Positions 19,001-21,899 of a stretch of 21,899 nt of DNA are shown piece after piece (the stretch's first letter is position 1; every line of letters starts with the position of its first letter). Origin of the DNA: Chara braunii. Lineage: Eukaryota > Streptophyta > Charophyceae > Charales > Characeae. The notes beneath the pieces were generated by a model. It had not been told where the DNA came from, searched no databases, and saw only the letters and a list, made by a program, of their open reading frames with translations. The position numbers and the translations under genes are program-made. The stretch is from the NCBI GenBank assembly GCA_003427395.1, contig BFEA01000220.1, positions 2,092,682-2,114,580 of the forward strand, read 5' to 3'.

Positions 19001-21473
19001 AGTCTGATTGCAAATCAAAGTCCGTGAAAAGAATTCGTCTTCTCATTTTTTTTTGTGTTATTCAAAAAAGGAAAACACAGAAAGGAAAACTAACATAAAG
19101 AGGTGCATCACAATTCTTGCTGCCATGCGATCTGCCATCATCACCAACGGTTGTGCAGTGTCACACTCATGCTCATCTTGCAACGCTTATATCTTACCCT
19201 CCTGCTAGTGGAACCGTGCCCCAGGGTGTAGTAACCTTTTCTTTTCTAGGACGGACTGTCTTTTTTTCTTTTTTTTTCCTTTGTGTAAAACTAATCTAGA
19301 TTCTTCTCTCAATTTCATCTTACGCTGCCTACCTACTACCCCTCCTAATCAAAGTATTACGGGGAATCGCATAGCATTGACAACGGTGTATACGAGAGAA
19401 CATGCGGGAGCTGCACCCGGCCTGCAGGTGGGCGATATCGGCCAGGGGACAGCCGGTAGCATCAGGGACCATGCCAACAGGACCAATCCCTGTGCCTCCC
19501 CTCTGGTGGTGGTCCCCTCCACTATGAACATCAGCAGTCTCTGCTCGATGCCCATTGGGGGATCCAGTGGTCTATCTCTAGGTGGGGGGTGCCAAGCATG
19601 CCCAGGAAGGTACATGAGGCCAATGGGGATTCAACCCAAGGCTTCCTGAATGCCGCTTGCGAGCCTTACCTACTGATCTGTTTGCATTGTGCTAGAGAAT
19701 GAAAAGCAGGGTGGTTGCCGATGAATTGAAGCAGGCTTGTGAGAGAGGAAGAAGCACTCGAGAATGCTTTCAACTCTCAGAGATGAGCACTACAGTCTTC
19801 ACCCGAAAAGAGCGTAGTACTGTTATCATCGCTGTATCTAGACTGAAAATTACCCCATATACAGTATAATGACCAGGCGGTCTATGTGGGTGAACACGGC
19901 AGTAAGAAGGCGAAGAATAACAGGAATGAACAGATCGAGCGGACGATCGATGGCCTTCTGAAGGTGCGCAAAGTAAGAGGCTGAGAGCATACTCGCACTA
20001 GGGTTTTCGGAATAAGCTCTGGACGTAATCACTGTCAGATACATCCAGGTCATTGTAGAATTCAGGTCAGGTACATCCACTCAAGCACTCGTGTGAATAT
20101 GCCATGAGACTTGCAGACCTAACGAGTTAGCAAAAGATGGGGGGAGAGAAAAGGGGGAGAAAAAGGAAGGAGAGGAGGGNGGGGGGGGGGAGAGAGAAGG
20201 GTGTAATTTTTCAACTTTTAACTGAAGAAACCTGTTTTGCTTTTTGTTTTTTTCCCCCCCTTCTCCTCCGGTTTTTTGTTGTTGTTCTGTTCCTGATTCA
20301 CAGCCCACAGGGGACCAACACAGATGCCAGTAGTGTGTCAAAGGTTCAAGAAAGAAAAACAAAATAGATATATAATATTATATATATAAATAATATAATA
20401 ATATATTATTTTTATATTAAAAAAAGCTGTTGGTTTTTTGTTGAGGTTGTGGAGGTGGAGGTCATTAACTTCACCCTTTGGAAAATTTGGTGGCAGTTCT
20501 TTATGGATCAATGTTCTGATAGGTTTGCAGAGCAAGTTGCGCGCCGATCAGAGGAGCTGTCGCGCATGGTTCTCAGGGACCGAATTTCAACTCTTGTCAG
20601 GATGCGACTAGAGATGCAGGGACCGCTCATTTCGACATGGCCGCAGGCACTCAGCATTCAGGTGTGTCTTTTTCTTCTTCTTCTTCTTTTGACTAACCCG
20701 GATTAAGCTTCTTCTCCAAAACCTTTGTTTTTTTTTTTGTCTACTAGAGGGGTTGATAAGAGCAGCCGCCTCTAGTAGCTGTCCCTGCTTCTACACAGGA
20801 CCGAGTGGTGGCGGGCTCGCTCGAGGAAGGAAATTCAAACCACTGGCATCATCGACGATGGCCACCGCCATAGGTCTTCGTCAACACGAAAGACGACAAG
20901 AAGATACCACCCACGGCGTCGGTTCCACACCGGAACCGCCTGCCACCATATGTCAGGCCTGCCAAAGGGTAATAACTTATAAGCGGCACTAGGGCCCCTC
21001 GCTAACGCGCCAACCGGAGCTGCTATTGGCTTTTTTGCAGTTGGCTCTTATCTGGCAATTGGCTATCTTCCTGTTACATACACCACGCTTTGTCCACTTG
21101 TGCCAGATCAATGCTTGTCTTTTAAGTGTGAACTTGGGAGTTTTTTCTTTTCCCCACCCACTTAAACGACCACCAGCATCTTCACCGCTCAGGGACCGAA
21201 TTTCAGTTCTTGTGCAGATGGGACTGCAGCGGCACCTCGGACTTCGGAATACAGTTCAATACACACATTTTGTCTCTCTTTACCTCGTTGTGGTGTTTTC
21301 TTTTTTTTCCTTCTTGTGCAGGGGCCATGCTACTCTTCTTTGTATCGTTCCAGTTTAACGGATGTTCCAAAGGACTACCTGGTTGTGGCCTCCTTCTGCT
21401 TGTCCCTTTGAAAAAGAAAAAGGGAAAAAATAAGTTTTGCCTTTCATGGTGAGCTGAGCTGTGTGGGTGTGTT

Positions 21474-21521
<48 letters not shown>

Positions 21522-21730
21522 ACGACTTTGTGTGCCGTTTGTTTGTTTGCTTGACCAGGCTCGTCCGCCGAATATTCCAACCGCTTTGAAACAGCGGTCA
21601 CTACTTATCCGTGACATCTTGGTGGCTGCGGGCGAGAAGTCCTTTGACATAACATGGTATGCAAAGCAAGCATCACTTGGAGCACTGTACACAGCTTCAG
21701 AGCTCTACATGCTCACAGATTTTTCCCCAG
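11732..21730 (+). CDS. COQ9: COQ9, ubiquinone biosynthesis protein, mitochondrial (partial; join of four exons)
   Basis: The coding parts are 11732-13069, 16043-16150, 20497-20661 and 21559-21730, giving 594 codons so far; the C-terminus is beyond the window. COQ9 is a TetR-fold lipid-binding protein on the matrix side of the inner mitochondrial membrane. It presents the ubiquinone intermediate to the hydroxylase COQ7. The joined exons give an uninterrupted COQ9 domain from residue about 434: ALEKHV, then LGWSEAAL, GLSPAAIG and PRREAMLVE, then FFMDQC, RISTLVRMRLEMQ and WPQALSIQ, then NIPTALKQ, a WY pair at 570-571 and ELYMLTDFSP. The spacing matches plant COQ9 as I remember it. The first three junctions are phase 0 with GT-AG ends. 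The unusual part is the N-terminal extension of roughly 430 residues before the domain; family members usually total about 300. Introns are 2973, 4346 and 897 bp. Confidence 0.9.
12251..12334 (+). repeat. 42-bp tandem duplication within COQ9 exon 1
   Basis: Two adjacent 42-bp units, each GGGAAATTTCT-GGCGC-ACA...ATCAATAATGGC, with several substitutions. Being 14 codons long, the duplication keeps the reading frame. A third unit begins (GGGAA) and then diverges. Confidence 0.9.
13221..13342 (-). mobile_element. MITE-like element, copy A6, reverse orientation
   Basis: The ends are GGGCTGCGCTCCTCTGCTC (13221 on) and, at the other side, GAGTAGTGGAGCGATGCCC, which are imperfect inverted repeats. 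CAT directly flanks both ends, consistent with a 3-bp target duplication. The core at 13265-13303 is the reverse complement of the family core (minus strand: ATGAATCTTCCGCTAGAACA). Confidence 0.75.
13428..13449. repeat. (CA)n microsatellite
   Basis: A short CA run about 55 bases upstream of HHR3, comparable to the CA run upstream of HHR1. Confidence 0.95.
13502..13563 (+). ncRNA. Hammerhead ribozyme motif in COQ9 intron 1, weak stem III (HHR3)
   Basis: The triplet GUC is 13511-13513. Stem I GGGG (13514-13517) pairs with CCUC (13523-13526, one G-U), with loop UUCAA. CUGAUGA is 13527-13533. Stem II GUCGG (13534-13538) pairs with CCGAC (13546-13550), with loop UGAAAGU. GAAA is 13551-13554. The whole catalytic core is consensus. 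In contrast to HHR1 and HHR2, stem III is nearly lost: G13511-C13555 pairs, but the next positions mostly do not. It is probably a decayed copy with little activity as a monomer. It lies in the sense orientation of COQ9, about 435 bases after the exon 1 donor. Confidence 0.75.
13600..13729. repeat. CACACT-type microsatellite, degenerate
   Basis: A hexanucleotide CACACT/CACTCA array of about 50 clean bases. It decays into CATACAGT-CACACACTC units of about 18-20 bp, just downstream of HHR3. Confidence 0.9.
14387..14458 (+). repeat. Dispersed motif family B, copy B1
   Basis: CTGGACGTAATTGCGGCCAG followed by ATACATCCTG, then a partial second copy (CAGTCAGATACATGCTGG). Related sequences occur at 16398-16460 (minus) and 20018-20078. 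Confidence 0.55.
14489..14540 (+). mobile_element. Short, internally deleted MITE-like copy
   Basis: It begins GGGCCTCGCTCCACTTACTC like the family ends and runs into AGTGGAGGGTTCC. The sequence GTGGAGG/CCTCCAC forms a hairpin at its junction with the next copy. It is probably a truncated relative adjoining A2. Confidence 0.4.
14544..14674 (+). mobile_element. MITE-like element, copy A2, with TTA flanks
   Basis: GGGCCTCGCTCCA at the left end is matched exactly by the reverse complement TGGAGCGAGGCCC at the right end. The arms continue imperfectly through ACTACT. TTA directly flanks both sides, fitting a 3-bp target duplication of the PIF/Harbinger type, which is known for GGG-type ends and TWA targets. 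The non-palindromic core is 14590-14630 (CCGCTAGAACATGGAAAGAC). Length is 131 bp, non-coding. Confidence 0.75.
14691..15030. repeat. 170-bp tandem duplication, nearly identical
   Basis: Units 14691-14860 and 14861-15030 differ at only about two positions that I can see (CCCGTCGAGA/CCCGTTGAGA and GCTGCC/GCAGCC). Each unit ends in a hairpin-prone GAGGGTTCTCTCGGGGACCC. The high identity points to a recent event. Confidence 0.95.
15050..15352. repeat. 98-bp tandem repeat, three units
   Basis: GGCAAGTTCTTTTCTTTATT, an ATT-rich tract, CGGCGTTTTCTGTTGG, then AAAAAAATGAAAACAA and AAGAAGAACGGCAAG recur three times. CGGCG/CATCG landmarks at 15105, 15204 and 15301 give periods of about 99 and 97. Confidence 0.92.
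16043..16150 (+). CDS. COQ9: COQ9 exon 2
   Basis: A 108-base exon encoding 36 residues (447-482), from STLGWSEAAL to REAMLVE. It is bounded by GCCTTTAG before and GTGAGA after. It covers the helix-turn-helix-like first part of the TetR-fold COQ9 domain. Joining after HV of exon 1 reproduces the HVxxLGW block of the family, and joining before FFMDQC of exon 3 reproduces the LVExF block, so length and phase are both supported. A perfect 12-base tandem repeat (GCGGCGCTAACG twice, 16064-16087) encodes AALTAALT. Since homologues have equal length here as I recall, it is probably not a recent insertion. Confidence 0.92.
16398..16460 (-). repeat. Dispersed motif family B, copy B3
   Basis: On the minus strand: CTGGACGTGATTGCGGTCAG then ATTCATCCAG, followed by a second half TTTGGCCGTAATTCCGGGCA and AATACATTCAG. 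This copy best shows that the motif is a tandem pair. Confidence 0.55.
17290..17640. repeat. Short tandem repeats around MITE A4
   Basis: ACTTTGC-TTATGCGCTGAGA followed by TGTGACTTCTGTCCCTGAG recurs before 17408. GCTGAGGTACCCGACTGTGA plus CTTTTCTGA occurs twice at about 17577-17634. The MITE lies inside this repeat tract. Confidence 0.75.
17408..17536 (+). mobile_element. MITE-like element, copy A4, with 33-bp inverted ends
   Basis: Ends 17408-17440 and 17504-17536 are inverted repeats with about 31 of 33 positions matching (CTCAGGGCATCGTCACACCA... left). As RNA it would form a long hairpin around a loop of about 63 nt that contains the family core at 17450-17489 (GCTAAGACATGGCCAGATGC). Length 129 bp, non-coding. 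Confidence 0.85.
18250..18335. repeat. Tandem repeat of about 36 bp
   Basis: GGTCAAGGTCGTAGCTGCTA followed by CAGTCCTGAAA, then GGTCAAGGCCGTAGCTGCTA followed by CAGTACCCGAAA, with a further degraded unit on each side. Confidence 0.75.
19320..19690 (-). mobile_element. tRNA-derived SINE-like element
   Basis: On the minus strand CAGTAGGTAAGGCTC (19675-19661) resembles a tRNA A box. GGGTTGAATCCCC (19637-19625) resembles a B box with one mismatch to GGTTCRANNCC-type consensus. The spacing is typical. The following 300 bases (GC-rich, no domain) would be the body. The tail and target duplication are not clear, so both limits are approximate. Confidence 0.4.
20018..20078 (+). repeat. Dispersed motif family B, copy B2
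   Basis: CTGGACGTAATCACTGTCAG then ATACATCCAGG, followed by a second half with CAGGTCAGGTACATCCA. The upstream CGCACTAGGGTTTTCGGAAT also aligns loosely with the upstream part of B1. Confidence 0.55.
20497..20661 (+). CDS. COQ9: COQ9 exon 3
   Basis: A 165-base exon encoding 55 residues (483-537), from FFMDQCSDRFAEQ through RISTLVRMRLEMQ to WPQALSIQ. It is the strongest single match to COQ9 in the window: the RLEMQ...WPQALSIQ block is characteristic of plant members. The acceptor (TTGGTGGCAG) has a poor pyrimidine tract, but the phase and the conserved LVE/FF junction support it. The donor is CAG|GTGTGT. Confidence 0.93.
21188..21234 (+). pseudogene. Duplicated fragment of COQ9 exon 3 in intron 3
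   Basis: CTCAGGGACCGAATTTCA is identical to 20572-20589 of exon 3. The similarity continues to about 47 bases at roughly 79%. The translation LRDRISVLVQMGLQ parallels LRDRISTLVRMRLE of the exon. No usable donor follows closely, and the real exon 3-exon 4 join is already contiguous, so it is taken as a dead partial duplication. Confidence 0.7.
21479..21519. repeat. (GT)n microsatellite
   Basis: A dinucleotide run about 40 bases before the exon 4 acceptor. Its length could affect splicing, but nothing in the sequence shows that it does. Confidence 0.97.
21559..21730 (+). CDS. COQ9: COQ9 exon 4
   Basis: 172 bases encoding residues 538-594 plus one base: ARPPNIPTALKQRS, then ILVAAGEKSFDITWY, then ASLGALYTASELYMLTDFSP. 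The Trp-Tyr pair (570-571) corresponds to the exposed patch used by human COQ9 to bind COQ7 (W240, Y241 in my recollection). The position equivalent to human R244 appears to be Gln. The donor CAG|GTCAGT is perfect and leaves phase 1, so the next codon begins with G. The remaining C-terminus with its amphipathic helix is outside the window. Confidence 0.93.
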
Positions 21731-21850
21731 GTCAGTTCGCGTCAGTTCCTCCCGTCTCTTCCTCCCTTCCCTTCCCCTCTCCTCCATTCCCTTCATTCCC
21801 TTTCTTCCGCCGTCTTCTTCTCTTTTCTCTCTTTCTCCCCTATACCAACT

Positions 21851-21899
<49 letters not shown>
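21731..21899 (+). other. Start of COQ9 intron 4 with (CT)n run
   Basis: Pyrimidine-rich intron beginning GTCAGT, ending in a CT microsatellite (21855-21899) at the window edge. Confidence 0.8.

Larger units (their letters stand above)
16151..20496 (+). other. COQ9 intron 2
   Basis: A 4346-bp intron, GTGAGA...GGTGGCAG. It holds motif B3 (minus), a CT run near 16906-16927, short tandem repeats over 17290-17640 and 18250-18330, MITE copy A4, a G13 run at 17934-17946, a SINE-like unit, motif B2, a purine-rich tract with one N (20180), and an AT palindromic tract at about 20365-20430. Open frames at 18359-18709 have no recognisable domain. Confidence 0.85.
20662..21558 (+). other. COQ9 intron 3
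   Basis: An 897-bp intron, GTGTGT...GCTTGACCAG. It contains a perfect 10-bp hairpin (CTACTAGAGG/CCTCTAGTAG near 20741-20778), a GC-richer stretch near 20790-20970 with no recognised domain, a duplicated fragment of exon 3, and a (TG)n run. Confidence 0.85.

Noticed and set aside
20790-20975. GC-richer open stretch with splice-like edges, a possible extra COQ9 exon
   Set aside because: Exon 3 and exon 4 already join into a contiguous COQ9 domain; insertion here would disrupt it.

Overview
This is nuclear DNA from a eukaryote, most likely the green lineage and plausibly a streptophyte (charophyte-type) alga or early land plant. The evidence is a spliced gene with kb-scale GT-AG introns, many simple-sequence runs, MITE/SINE-like repeats, and a COQ9-family protein whose residues look plant-like. 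The lineage is inferred from remembered family features, not from a search.

One gene is recognised with confidence: COQ9, the mitochondrial lipid-binding ubiquinone-biosynthesis factor, on the + strand in the right half. Four coding exons can be read: 11732-13069, 16043-16150, 20497-20661 and 21559-21730. The first three junctions keep the COQ9 domain contiguous in phase 0, and exon 4 ends in phase 1. The 3' end lies beyond the window. Exon 1 also encodes a very long Gly/Ser/Ala-rich segment between a presumed mitochondrial presequence and the COQ9 domain.

The left half (1-11.6 kb) has no gene I can support. It holds simple repeats, a 185-bp tandem repeat at 4741-5255, an AT-rich satellite of about 200-205 bp in two blocks (8470-9080 and 10163-10545) around a sequence containing a 96-N gap, an acidic coding-type tandem repeat at 2990-3482, and short inverted-repeat elements.

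The most interesting signal is a set of three type III hammerhead self-cleaving ribozyme motifs: 114-174 (+), 6701-6760 (-) and 13502-13563 (+, in COQ9 intron 1). All share the CUGAUGA and GAAA cores and related arms, and all lie next to microsatellites. The first is structurally complete. The second carries two Ns that fall exactly opposite each other in stem II. The third has an intact core but a collapsed stem III. They look like copies of a dispersed ribozyme-bearing mobile element, of the retrozyme or Penelope-like kind.

A second theme is a family of hairpin MITE-like elements with GGGCCTCGC-type ends and a conserved, non-palindromic, oriented core of about 40 nt. Copies or relatives are at 2154, 10972, 13221, 14544 and 17408, and a possible relative is at 11111. 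A further short motif family (14387, 16398, 20018) shares part of that core. COQ9 introns are largely built from these elements plus tandem duplications, a SINE-like tRNA-derived unit near 19.3-19.7 kb, and a decayed duplicate of part of COQ9 exon 3 at 21188.
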